DNA of 5,871 nt from BOG-1112 sp964635325 (lineage in GTDB: Bacteria > Bdellovibrionota_B > Oligoflexia > Oligoflexales > Bog-1112): NCBI GenBank assembly GCA_964635325.1, contig CAZWOL010000103.1:1-5871 (forward strand), read 5' to 3'. The position numbers and the translations under genes were made by a program. Shown here piece after piece: positions 1-5,616 of this stretch. The first letter of the stretch is position 1. Every line of letters begins with the position of its first letter. The notes below the pieces were generated by a model, which searched no databases, was not told where the DNA came from, and saw only the letters and a list, made by a program, of their open reading frames with translations.

Positions 1-63
1 GAGACTCTCAGCAAACTGCGCTGAAAACCCAGGACACCAAATCCGACTATATCTCCACTTCAT
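1..63 (-). CDS. possible partial gene, N-terminus only, running off the left edge
   Basis: An ATG at 63-61 on the minus strand opens a frame of 21 codons (beginning MKWRYSRIWCPG) that stays open to the window edge. A purine-rich GAGGGG lies just upstream, but its spacing to the ATG is rather short. The start is 12 nt beyond the stop of the small gene at 76-309, so the two could form an operon. Only 21 residues are visible and I recognise no family. The open frame could be chance; the call rests on position and the ribosome-site-like sequence. Confidence 0.25.
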   Translation of the reverse strand, partial: MKWRYSRIWCPGFSAQFAESL

Positions 64-75
64 TTCCCCTCACAA

Positions 76-309
76 TTATTCAAATTCTCCGACTGTGTTC
101 CTAGTTGTAAAACGGACTACACGCATTTTTTTATTCATCTTCTTTGCAGCATCCTCAGCTAATTCTAAAAAAACTGCTAGATCCTCGCGCTGACCGGAAA
201 TACACACACGCCCGCTTCCTTCCGCCTCAGCCATAAAACGTTCAGTCCCGTCATCATCCACTGAAAATATTACAATTAATTCTTTTGCATTATTATCTGC
301 ATATTGCAT
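76..309 (-). CDS. small hypothetical protein, 77 residues
   Basis: I do not recognise this protein and assign no function. From the ATG at 309 it is 77 residues, with no signal peptide or membrane segment. It begins with a hydrophobic strand-like stretch (ELIVIFSV), then an acidic turn (DDDGTERF), a second strand region, an amphipathic helix rich in Ala, Glu and Lys (EDLAVFLELAEDAAKKMNKK) and a final strand (MRVVRFTT). This suggests a compact alpha/beta soluble domain. A longer frame exists from a TTG at 330, but I chose the ATG because AAAGGA sits 7 nt upstream of it. The gene lies 43 nt from the end of the IS982 element, on the same strand as the transposase, so transcription could enter from the element. 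Size and composition would also fit a small immunity or antitoxin-like protein, but nothing specific supports that. Confidence 0.6.
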   Translation of the reverse strand: MQYADNNAKELIVIFSVDDDGTERFMAEAEGSGRVCISGQREDLAVFLELAEDAAKKMNKKMRVVRFTTRNTVGEFE

Positions 310-316
310 TTCATTT

Positions 317-322
317 TCCTTT
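317..322 (-). promoter_or_regulatory. ribosome binding site AAAGGA deciding the start of the 77-residue gene
   Basis: On the minus strand AAAGGA occupies 322-317, leaving 7 nt before the ATG at 309. This favours the ATG over the TTG at 330, which would place the site inside the coding region. Confidence 0.5.
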
Positions 323-352
323 GAGAACAATTTCGATAAAAGTTGAGTAATG

Positions 353-371
353 ATGCGAACTGAAGGTTAAA
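353..371 (+). repeat. IS982 left terminal inverted repeat
   Basis: ATGCGAACTGAAGGTTAAA is the exact reverse complement of 1342-1360 (19 of 19). The match stops at the next outer base (G at 352 here; T on the equivalent strand at the other end). The transposase TAA (369-367) lies inside it. Confidence 0.92.
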
Positions 372-1248
372 CGTTAGGCAAAAGCATCATAGCTGCCGCT
401 AATTTGCCAAAAACATGAACAATAAGCCCTTTTCCTGATCTAATTTTTGAACCTGTTTGTATGCTGGTTTTTTCTTGAATCCAGTTGAAAAAAGATTCAA
501 TTGGTTGTCGAATTTTACTGACAGAAGTTGCTAGACAATCTGATCCTAAAAATGAAAATTTCCCCTTAACTTTCTTTGTTGGCAAACGCAACTCTACGTT
601 CTGCTTTTGTTTTAATTTTTCTGAAAATTCTGCATCGTGATAAGCTTTGTCAGCATAGATAACACGATTGAAAATTTCCGAGCAAATGTTTTTGAAGGCA
701 GAAAGATCGTGTTCGCTGGCCTTGCTAACAACAAGATACTCAGGCGATGGAATTGAGCCAAGTCTTTGGTGCCCAATGGTATGAAGCTTTACACCGTAGT
801 AGTACATATCTTTAGATGCGCAATAGCCCTTGCTTGCAATTTCTGGTGCAACTTTTGCAGAGCTGCTTCTTTTGTTGTTAGCTAGAACAATAGGAAGAGA
901 GTCCATCACCATAAAAATTCTTTCGCTGGAGCAATTGTTCAGATCTCTACTGAGTTGGTTGCAGAGGGAAACGAAACACTCACTCAAAAAATTGAGTCGA
1001 TGCAAAAAAGCATCGTACCCACCTAAAGTTGGAAACCACTCTTGAAGGTGATCCTTGGCATATTGAAAAATATTTTTTACGGTGAATTGTTTACGCATGA
1101 CCCCAAAAATATAGATGGCCATGATCTCCTCATCTGTGATGCTATAGACCTGATGATTGCTCATTCTTTGGGCGCTTGCAAAAAGATTTGTATTCCAAAC
1201 AGAACAAATTTTGATATATGTAGCGATGAGCTGAGACTGCCAGTCCAT
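367..1248 (-). CDS. IS982-family DDE transposase, 293 residues
   Basis: This enzyme catalyses cut-and-paste or copy movement of the surrounding element through an RNase H-fold DDE site. The probable catalytic residues are visible: Asp116 in MDSLPI, Asp200 in IYADKAYHD and Glu251 in IRQPIESFFNWI, the last being the characteristic signature of the family. A YYYGVKLH strand (149-156) also matches the family core. The first hundred residues form a helical N-terminal region that probably binds the terminal repeats. Length is full for the family and there is no frameshift or internal stop. The start is the ATG at 1248, preceded by AGGAG at 1259-1255 with a 6-nt gap. The stop lies within the left inverted repeat. 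A predicted promoter and a large hairpin lie upstream and may limit expression. Confidence 0.93.
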   Translation of the reverse strand: MDWQSQLIATYIKICSVWNTNLFASAQRMSNHQVYSITDEEIMAIYIFGVMRKQFTVKNIFQYAKDHLQEWFPTLGGYDAFLHRLNFLSECFVSLCNQLSRDLNNCSSERIFMVMDSLPIVLANNKRSSSAKVAPEIASKGYCASKDMYYYGVKLHTIGHQRLGSIPSPEYLVVSKASEHDLSAFKNICSEIFNRVIYADKAYHDAEFSEKLKQKQNVELRLPTKKVKGKFSFLGSDCLATSVSKIRQPIESFFNWIQEKTSIQTGSKIRSGKGLIVHVFGKLAAAMMLLPNV

Positions 1249-1262
1249 GGTAATCTCCTAGG

Positions 1263-1305
1263 ACAAAGGGGTTTTTGTGTTTGCAAACGAAAAATATCCC
1301 TTTGT
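1263..1305 (-). promoter_or_regulatory. inverted repeat (hairpin) in the transposase leader
   Basis: The outer arms ACAAAGGG (1263-1270) and CCCTTTGT (1298-1305) are perfectly complementary. A run of Ts (1272-1276) faces a run of As, and the centre is the perfect 10-bp palindrome GTTTGCAAAC (1279-1288). A few mismatches or a one-base bulge separate these blocks. In RNA from the transposase strand the hairpin ends about 3 nt before the AGGAG site. No U-run follows, so it is not a typical terminator. It could block ribosome access in transcripts that read in from outside. Confidence 0.6.
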
Positions 1306-1319
1306 TAGCTCACTCGCAA
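1291..1319 (-). promoter_or_regulatory. predicted transposase promoter
   Basis: On the minus strand TTGCGA (1319-1314) and TATTTT (1296-1291) are separated by 17 nt, a reasonable sigma-70-type pair upstream of the transposase. The -10 box lies inside the hairpin region, so RNA would start near 1284 and include only one arm. Prediction by eye only. Confidence 0.35.
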
Positions 1320-1341
1320 TTCTTCAATTATCTGCTTAAAT

Positions 1342-1360
1342 TTTAACCTTCAGTTCGCAT
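1342..1360 (-). repeat. IS982 right terminal inverted repeat
   Basis: TTTAACCTTCAGTTCGCAT on the plus strand mirrors 353-371 perfectly. It marks the transposase-proximal end of the element. The decayed frame entering from the right reads into this repeat and ends at its TAA, giving a foreign tail MRTEG. Confidence 0.92.
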
Positions 1361-1478
1361 ATCCACTAAGGCACTACGGTATAGTGCTGCAGTTACGCAA
1401 TCCTCAATAACTAAAATTTCGTAGCCTAAATCCCACGATAATGCTTCAGTAAGAATACCCCCAAAGGAGATCACTGAG
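1361..1478 (-). pseudogene. remnant of an isochorismatase-family cysteine hydrolase (C-terminal part)
   Basis: Read on the minus strand, this stretch encodes VISFGGILTEALSWDLGY followed by EILVIEDCVTAALYRSALVD. It resembles the conserved C-terminal half of isochorismatase/nicotinamidase-type hydrolases, where a G-x-x-T-x-x-C-V segment is followed by a D-x-GY strand, a V-x-ED-x-x-A strand and an H-x-x-AL helix. The stretch between GILTE and ALSWDLGY looks shortened by several residues, which would remove the catalytic cysteine. There is no start or N-terminal half: the upstream side runs into the oppositely oriented gene at 1479. The downstream side is cut by the IS982 end, so the frame finishes with element-derived MRTEG and stop. 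The family assignment comes from memory of motifs; a chance open frame remains possible. Confidence 0.42.
1463..1470 (+). promoter_or_regulatory. ribosome binding site AAAGGAGA supporting a GTG start at 1479
   Basis: AAAGGAGA lies 8 nt before the GTG at 1479, a near-ideal Shine-Dalgarno site. It fixes the first operon gene at this GTG, since an ATG start would come only at 1521 and would cut into the first membrane helix. No convincing promoter is visible in the 118 bases between the IS end and this gene. Confidence 0.7.
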
Positions 1479-2204
1479 GTGCAGCTCAACCAAAGGCGTC
1501 GTTTGTACTGGATTTGGGCCATGACACTGATCGTTGCTTTTTGCAGCATCGTCTACGAGCTCATGTTGGCGCAGTGCCTGTCCATTATTTTGGGCAACAC
1601 GGTACTACGTTACTCACTCACTATTGGGCTCTATCTTTTCTCACTAGGCATGGGAGCACTTGCATTTGCGTTTTGGCGCAGGGGTCGCGTTCCCGAACTC
1701 TTGCTCGGTATCGAATTAGTTCTCGCTACATTCGGACTCTGTTTGCCCTTTCTTATTTTGGGTGGGGATCAGTTTCTAAGACAGTCTCTCAGTTCCTATA
1801 CGTCCTCACCGATCTCATGGTTACCCAGTTGGGTATTTATGCATGCCGTTATAGTCATCGTCGGACTATTGAGCGGAGCCGAACTCCCGATCCTGATGGA
1901 CCTTGGTCGTGAGGAAGGAGGAGCTGATGCTGCACAACGCGTTCTTGCGATCGACTACGTCGGAACCTTTGTCGGAGCCCTTGCGTTTCCGCTTCTTATC
2001 TATGAAAACCTCGGACTCGTCGCAGGAGCTGCTCTCGTCGGGGGGCTCAATGCAGGAGCTGCTCTGATGGTTTTGTCTTTGTATCCGCAGACACGTCGAC
2101 GTATGCCGTTGATGTTGTGTACAAGCAGCCTCTGTCTAGCAATCGCTTTGATTATTAATGAAGAATCATTGCGAGGAGTCCTGGTGAACTATGTTTTCGG
2201 CTAG
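1479..2204 (+). CDS. seven-helix membrane protein related to the membrane half of TM-spermidine synthases, no catalytic domain
   Basis: A 241-residue integral membrane protein with about seven hydrophobic helices, near residues 11-29, 42-64, 73-95, 118-138, 157-176, 178-201 and 209-227. The N-terminal signature SIVYELMLAQ, the RYSLTIGLYLFSLGMG stretch in helix 2 and the SGAELP motif (132-137) are typical of the membrane domain fused to spermidine synthase-like enzymes. This protein stops after the last helix and has no aminopropyltransferase domain. It starts at GTG 1479 with a strong ribosome site and overlaps by 14 nt the next gene, which encodes a similar membrane half plus the enzyme domain. 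The tandem overlap suggests that the two work as a membrane complex, or that this copy is a duplicated partner that lost or never had the enzyme half. Its own activity is unknown; transport or substrate delivery would be speculation. Confidence 0.85.
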   Translation: MQLNQRRRLYWIWAMTLIVAFCSIVYELMLAQCLSIILGNTVLRYSLTIGLYLFSLGMGALAFAFWRRGRVPELLLGIELVLATFGLCLPFLILGGDQFLRQSLSSYTSSPISWLPSWVFMHAVIVIVGLLSGAELPILMDLGREEGGADAAQRVLAIDYVGTFVGALAFPLLIYENLGLVAGAALVGGLNAGAALMVLSLYPQTRRRMPLMLCTSSLCLAIALIINEESLRGVLVNYVFG

Positions 2205-3804
2205 TCTGCACCAACTGAGTGTCCTCTCTCTCCTCGTTGCATTCTCAAGCATGGCTTATGAGTTGGTCATTGCACAGACCATATCTTTGCTAACAGACGA
2301 CTTGATTTGGTGGGAAAGCTTGACGATCGGCACCTTTATTTTAGGGACTGGCGTCGGAATTTTAAACTACGGAAACATTCAGAAGCAAAGCGACCTCTCT
2401 CTCTTTAGACAGGCCGAATACATACTCGCGTGTTTGGGTCTCTTGGTTTTACCTTTGATACTTTGTGTGCATATTGTTTACCGCATCTACATGCTGGACT
2501 ATCAAATGCATGCTCCGTGGGCTAGTCCCCTGAATTGGGCCCTGCTCTTCTGCGAAGGTCCAACCTTCCTTATCGGCATACTTGCGGGCATTGAGCTGAG
2601 TGCCTTACTGAAAATGCTCCCGAGTGGGAACTTTCATACGCAGATTTTCGTAATTGCGTTTTATCATTTTGGTGCGTTAGTTGCTTCTTTGGTCTTTGCA
2701 GTCTTTGCGTGGACAAAAGTCGATGCATTCTATCTGGTCTGTGTAGCTTCGTTTTTAAATGCATGCATCTTTGTATTTTTGCGTCCCTCTTTCTTTCCCA
2801 CAAGTGTATTCATAAGCCTGTTTATCCTTAGCTCCTCGAGTTGGTCCTATTTGAAAGATTTGCAGCTAAAAAATTTTTACTACAATAGCTTCCAAGGGAT
2901 CAGTACCAATGGAATCTTTCAGCAGACCGGCCCCGTAGGCTTGATGTCTTTGCTGCCTTGGGCTCAGAGTCTTCCATCCATAGAACGACGCACAAGTTCT
3001 CATCAGGTCATCGACTTTGTACGTAGCGAAGATGATGCCTCACAATGGAAACTTTTTCTCGATGGTCACATGCAATTTGCGACGGAAAACGAACTCTACT
3101 ATCACGAGTTTATGGCCCATGTACCGATTATGTTGACACGTAAGGTTCCTAAAGATGTCTTGGTACTCGGAGGTGGTGATGGCTTGCTCATGCGAGAACT
3201 TCTCAACTACGGTGCAAAAATCCAACGTCTAGACCTTGTCGAACTTGATAGAGAGATGACAAAAATTGCACAGAATCCACCTTTGCGCGATTTGAATGCG
3301 GGTTCTCTTGTCGATCCCAAGCCACAAATTCATATCGCCGACGCTTTTTCGTGGCTAAGGTCCAACCGAATCCGCTATACCGCGATCTACATTGACTTCC
3401 CCTACCCCTACACCTTTGAAGGCTTGCGTTTGTATAGCGCAGAGTTCTTTCATTGGGTGAGCAAGGGATTGGATCCAGATGGATTCGTCATGATGGATGT
3501 GCCCCTCTTTGAGGCGGGTGCAGCAGAATGGCAAAGCCACATTCAAGGCTTGCTAAGTCAGGCAGGTTTTGCAAAAGTCTTGGCCTTGCATGGAGCCTAT
3601 GGTGAAACATTCGTAGCAGCATGGAAGAGCTCGCAGATGCTCTCATATGCTTACTGGGATGTAGGCTTCTCATTGCAGACGCTCGATGAGACGTGGTTTG
3701 CAAAGTCGGGCAACATTTTAGAAATTGATGAACAGACGTCTCGCGTTGCTACCAATTCGATCCTTAAGCCGAGGCGTATTGCGGTTCGAGATTTGTGGAA
3801 GTAA
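2191..3804 (+). CDS. membrane-anchored spermidine synthase-like protein, 537 residues
   Basis: The N-terminal half (about 8-217) holds roughly seven membrane helices with the motifs AYELVIAQ (22-29), ESLTIG (42-47) and AGIELS (132-137), paralogous to the preceding protein. The C-terminal part (about 265-500) is a Rossmann-fold aminopropyltransferase-like domain. It shows LFLDGHMQF (288-296), YYHEFMAH (303-310), the nucleotide loop VLGGGDG (325-331), ELD (351-353) for the adenosyl ribose, ADA (383-385) for the adenine, and IDFPYP (401-406) with the conserved proton-accepting Asp402. Soluble spermidine synthases transfer aminopropyl from decarboxylated SAM to putrescine. Here the second aspartate of the usual D-x-x-D-P motif is Tyr405, so the amine substrate may differ. 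The start is ATG 2191, with GAGGAG at 2173-2178 (rather distant, 12 nt) inside the upstream gene, suggesting coupled translation. The true substrate cannot be read from sequence. Confidence 0.88.
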   Translation: MFSASLHQLSVLSLLVAFSSMAYELVIAQTISLLTDDLIWWESLTIGTFILGTGVGILNYGNIQKQSDLSLFRQAEYILACLGLLVLPLILCVHIVYRIYMLDYQMHAPWASPLNWALLFCEGPTFLIGILAGIELSALLKMLPSGNFHTQIFVIAFYHFGALVASLVFAVFAWTKVDAFYLVCVASFLNACIFVFLRPSFFPTSVFISLFILSSSSWSYLKDLQLKNFYYNSFQGISTNGIFQQTGPVGLMSLLPWAQSLPSIERRTSSHQVIDFVRSEDDASQWKLFLDGHMQFATENELYYHEFMAHVPIMLTRKVPKDVLVLGGGDGLLMRELLNYGAKIQRLDLVELDREMTKIAQNPPLRDLNAGSLVDPKPQIHIADAFSWLRSNRIRYTAIYIDFPYPYTFEGLRLYSAEFFHWVSKGLDPDGFVMMDVPLFEAGAAEWQSHIQGLLSQAGFAKVLALHGAYGETFVAAWKSSQMLSYAYWDVGFSLQTLDETWFAKSGNILEIDEQTSRVATNSILKPRRIAVRDLWK

Positions 3805-3817
3805 GGAACTTGCGGTT

Positions 3818-4417
3818 ATGGTGGAAAAAGTACTGGTTGCGGTTACAGGAGCCTCGGGAGCTATTTATGCAGAAAGTCTCGTGCAAGAACTACTTCCACG
3901 CGTGCAACGTCTCTACGTCGTATTCTCAGACACCGGACGCTCTGTTGTTCCCTATGAGCTGCCCGCAAGTTCTCCATTAGTTACGATGGTGCATGGCAAA
4001 TACAAAGGCGAATATGCCGATAGACTGCGTATTTTTCCTAATAGCGATATCTATGCTCCCGTTGCTAGCGGATCTTCTGTGCCCGATGTGATGGTCGTGA
4101 CACCCTGTTCGATGGGTACACTTGCTCGTATTCGTGTTGGCGTCTCACAGACACTGATCGAACGTGCTGCCGATGTGATTATGAAAGAAAGCAAAAGTCT
4201 GGTTCTCTGTCCCAGAGAAACGCCTCTGAGCGTTTTGCATTTAGAAAACATGTTAGCCCTTGCTAAGATGGGAGCAAAGATGATCCCACTAGTTCCGGCT
4301 TTTTATCAACATCCCAAAACGCTACAAGATCTTGTCGACTTTCTGACAGGGAAAGTTCTTGAAGCGATGGGTTTTAAGCATGAGCTGTACCGACCATGGA
4401 ACGAACGAAGAGTTTAA
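3818..4417 (+). CDS. ubiX: flavin prenyltransferase UbiX, 199 residues
   Basis: UbiX joins a dimethylallyl group to reduced FMN to give prenylated FMN, the cofactor of UbiD-type decarboxylases such as the one in ubiquinone synthesis. It is a cytoplasmic flavoprotein, usually a dodecamer. Motifs are complete: VTGASGAIYA (9-18), SGSSVPD (84-90), VVTPCSMGTLARI (93-105), ERAADVIMKE (115-124), RETPL (133-137) and VPAFYQHP (159-166). By spacing, the residues known to line the Pseudomonas UbiX active site appear as Ser13, Glu47, Lys123, Arg133, Glu134 and Tyr163, so activity is expected. An upstream in-frame ATG at 3725 would overlap the previous gene by 80 nt. I chose ATG 3818 because AAGGAA (3803-3808), overlapping the previous stop codon, is correctly placed. 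No ubiD is in the window. Confidence 0.95.
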   Translation: MVEKVLVAVTGASGAIYAESLVQELLPRVQRLYVVFSDTGRSVVPYELPASSPLVTMVHGKYKGEYADRLRIFPNSDIYAPVASGSSVPDVMVVTPCSMGTLARIRVGVSQTLIERAADVIMKESKSLVLCPRETPLSVLHLENMLALAKMGAKMIPLVPAFYQHPKTLQDLVDFLTGKVLEAMGFKHELYRPWNERRV

Positions 4418-5589
4418 AAGACATAGATTTTTCCAATACTGAAAATGCTTACAAGTATCTGGATGATGATGCTTTGTATAGAGCCTATGTGCTGTTTTCA
4501 GCAATAGACCAGCCCTTTCTTGCAAAGTGGGGACCTAAGCTTTTGCAGTGGGCCTTTGAGTTTGGGATGCCGGTGCAGACGATCGTGCGCAAAACTCTGT
4601 TCGCTCATTTTTGTGGTGGAGAGAGTTTGGCAGCTGCAAAAAAAGTTGTGCAAATGCTCAATCGATTTCACATCGGAGCTGTACTAGACTACGCTGCAGA
4701 AGCAAGTCCAAATGAGGCTAGTCGTGAAGAGGGCTGTCAGGAACTACTGAACTCTCTACCGATTTTGAAAGAATACCGGGAACAATTTGCAGTATTCAAG
4801 GCCACCTCAATTATGTCAGCAACGGTGCTAAAAAAACTTGGAGCTGGCAAAGCACTCACGAAGAAAGAAAAAGCAGAATTCGCTGCTGGTAAGGCTCGCG
4901 GTCGACGCATTGCTCTCGCAGCGAGTGAGCTCGGTCTTTCGGTAATGGTTGATGCTGAAGAGTCTTGGGTTCAAGATGCCATTGATGAGTGGGTATTAGA
5001 GCTCATGCGTGAGTTCAACCGTAAGCGACCTGTGATCTATCATACGGTTCAGCTCTATCGCAAAGACCGACTTGCGTATCTTAAGAGTTTGGTTGCACAG
5101 GCTGAGGGTGAAGAATTCAAACTTGGTGTCAAATTGGTTCGTGGAGCCTATTTGGAGAAAGAGAATCGTCGTGCTCGCAATAAGGGGTACGCATCTCCTA
5201 TCCATGATTCGAAGCAAGCAACGGATCGTGACTACGATACGAGTTTGGAATTTTGCATGGGGCACCTTGGGCATGTTTCGATTTTTGTTGGAACACACAA
5301 CGAAGAGTCGACACAGTTTTTGGTTCAGCTGATGTTACGTCATCCTGAACTCAAACGCGACGATCCACGAATCGTGTTCTCTCAGCTGTATGGAATGAGC
5401 GACAACATCAGTTTCAATTTGGCAAAAGCAGGCTTCAAAGCTGTGAAGTACGTACCCTACGGCCCCGTGAAAGCAGCAGTACCGTATTTGATACGTCGAG
5501 CTCAGGAAAATGTATCTATACAAGGACAAATGGGACGTGAGCTAAGCATGATTCAGCGTGAGCGGAGCCGTCGTAAGGGCGCTTCTTGA
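4396..5589 (+). CDS. proline dehydrogenase (monofunctional, FAD-dependent), 397 residues
   Basis: This enzyme oxidises L-proline to pyrroline-5-carboxylate and passes electrons through FAD to the quinone pool at the inner membrane face. The beta/alpha barrel core is intact: LDYAAE (97-102), FAVFKAT (131-137, Lys135), VDAEESW (185-191), TVQLY (217-221), GVKLVRGAYLEKE (244-256, Arg249), VGTHNEES (298-305), SQLYGMSDN (329-337) and the substrate-binding YLIRRAQEN (364-372, Arg367/Arg368). There is no DNA-binding or aldehyde dehydrogenase domain, so it is not PutA; the second-step enzyme is not in the window. The overall pattern, including DFSNTE near the N-terminus and CGGES (73-77), resembles the roughly 390-residue type I know from Bacteroidota. 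The start at 4396 lies inside ubiX (22-nt overlap) with no clear ribosome site. The next in-frame ATG is at codon 58, so reinitiation or coupling is likely. Confidence 0.94.
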   Translation: MERTKSLKDIDFSNTENAYKYLDDDALYRAYVLFSAIDQPFLAKWGPKLLQWAFEFGMPVQTIVRKTLFAHFCGGESLAAAKKVVQMLNRFHIGAVLDYAAEASPNEASREEGCQELLNSLPILKEYREQFAVFKATSIMSATVLKKLGAGKALTKKEKAEFAAGKARGRRIALAASELGLSVMVDAEESWVQDAIDEWVLELMREFNRKRPVIYHTVQLYRKDRLAYLKSLVAQAEGEEFKLGVKLVRGAYLEKENRRARNKGYASPIHDSKQATDRDYDTSLEFCMGHLGHVSIFVGTHNEESTQFLVQLMLRHPELKRDDPRIVFSQLYGMSDNISFNLAKAGFKAVKYVPYGPVKAAVPYLIRRAQENVSIQGQMGRELSMIQRERSRRKGAS

Positions 5590-5616
5590 TAGTCCGCTTG
5601 AAACGAGATGCTCCTA

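Larger units (their letters stand above)
353..1360 (-). mobile_element. complete IS982-family insertion sequence, 1008 bp
   Basis: The element is bounded by perfect 19-bp inverted repeats (353-371 and 1342-1360) and carries one full-length transposase on the minus strand. Length, single-gene layout and the transposase type fit the IS982 family (about 1 kb, one DDE transposase). The transposase stop codon falls inside the left repeat, a compact arrangement. Bases outside the repeats do not form a visible target duplication: the left flank ends GAGTAATG and the right flank begins ATCCACTA. Loss of the duplication suggests later rearrangement or recombination between copies. The right end abuts a degraded hydrolase fragment. 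The element is more AT-rich than the operon to its right. All visible parts look intact, so it may still be mobile. Confidence 0.92.

Noticed and set aside
1371..1387. Perfect 6-bp hairpin GCACTA-CGGTA-TAGTGC just right of the IS
   Set aside because: It is short, lies within the hydrolase remnant and has no T-run. Too weak to call a terminator or operator.
1412..1442. TAAAAT and GATAAT as -10 boxes for the operon
   Set aside because: Neither has a recognisable -35 at a suitable distance, so no promoter is claimed.
3725..3817. N-terminal extension of UbiX starting at ATG 3725
   Set aside because: It would overlap the preceding gene by 80 nt and add 31 residues before the canonical VEKVLVAVTGASG start. 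A proper ribosome site precedes ATG 3818.
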